From an uncultured Geobacter sp. (lineage in GTDB: Bacteria > Desulfobacterota > Desulfuromonadia > Geobacterales > Geobacteraceae), in contig CALABV010000011.1 of NCBI GenBank assembly GCA_937886325.1, positions 1 to 5,981 of the forward strand: a stretch of DNA of 5,981 bases, written 5' to 3'. Within the stretch, counting starts at the first letter, position 1. Each line of letters begins with the position of its first letter. Both the position numbers and the translations under genes were made by a program. Positions 5,840 to 5,981 of this stretch are shown piece by piece. The notes beneath the pieces were generated by a model, which was not told the DNA's origin, made no database searches, and saw only the letters and a program-made list of their open reading frames with translations.

Positions 5840-5968
5840 ATGGGAAACCGATGGGGTCAGGCCTTGAAAGCTTGATAATTTGTCGGGCAGGTCGCAACGA
5901 ACCGCTCCTGATGCCTTGTACCCCCTATCCTTGACCGAGGCATATCCCAGAACCCTGTGGGGTCAGGG
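5840..5968 (+). repeat. 129-bp direct repeat, right copy
   Basis: Second copy of 4723-4851 in the same orientation, with one substitution (C5863). Similarity stops at 5968: the left copy continues CACCCC where this one continues GAATTC. Upstream flanks also differ beyond the ATGGGAAACC start. TGGGGTCAGG occurs at 5852-5861 and 5958-5967. It lies upstream of the minus-strand operon and could mark the edge of the inserted segment. Confidence 0.92.
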
Positions 5969-5981
5969 GAATTCAAGGGAC

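Noticed and set aside
4723..5968. CRISPR array or attachment-site pair for an integrase
   Set aside because: There are only two full repeats 1117 nt apart with no regular spacers, and no integrase gene is in the window.

Overview
The window looks like an accessory region of a bacterial chromosome. Gene content and the short GGGGTCAGG-type and GGGAAGTGTCCC-type intergenic repeats remind me of Geobacter/Desulfuromonas-like deltaproteobacteria, but no marker gene fixes the taxon and this is an impression only.

Layout. Positions 1-210 hold a possible tail of an upstream gene and the promoter/leader of the first complete gene. Positions 211-1236 (+) encode a NERD-domain (nuclease-related) protein with two C-terminal zinc ribbons. 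It is followed by a roughly 50-nt hairpin-forming element, and then, still in the same reading frame, by an orphan topoisomerase-type zinc-ribbon coding remnant that ends at 1407. Positions 1480-4608 (+) encode a 1042-residue protein with a PLD-like nuclease domain, an SF2 DEAH helicase core and a DUF3427-like C-terminus. The two plus-strand genes could form a DNA-processing or defence module: two nuclease folds and one helicase, of the kind found in defence islands. They match no named system that I can identify with confidence.

Positions 4609-5981 differ in character. A 129-bp direct repeat (4723-4851 and 5840-5968, one mismatch) brackets a small minus-strand operon that converges on the helicase gene. 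The operon encodes a DUF4160 protein (5714-5475) overlapping by 41 nt a DUF2442 protein (5515-4988), which carries a C-terminal DUF6429-like domain. DUF4160/DUF2442 pairs are common small cassettes, sometimes suggested to be toxin-antitoxin-like, but their function is not established. The flanking repeats could allow excision or duplication of the cassette by homologous recombination.

No tRNA, rRNA, CRISPR array, transposase or integrase gene was seen. The strongest points for a second look are the broken or extended 3' end of the NERD gene, the direct repeats around the DUF cassette, and the NERD plus PLD-helicase pairing.
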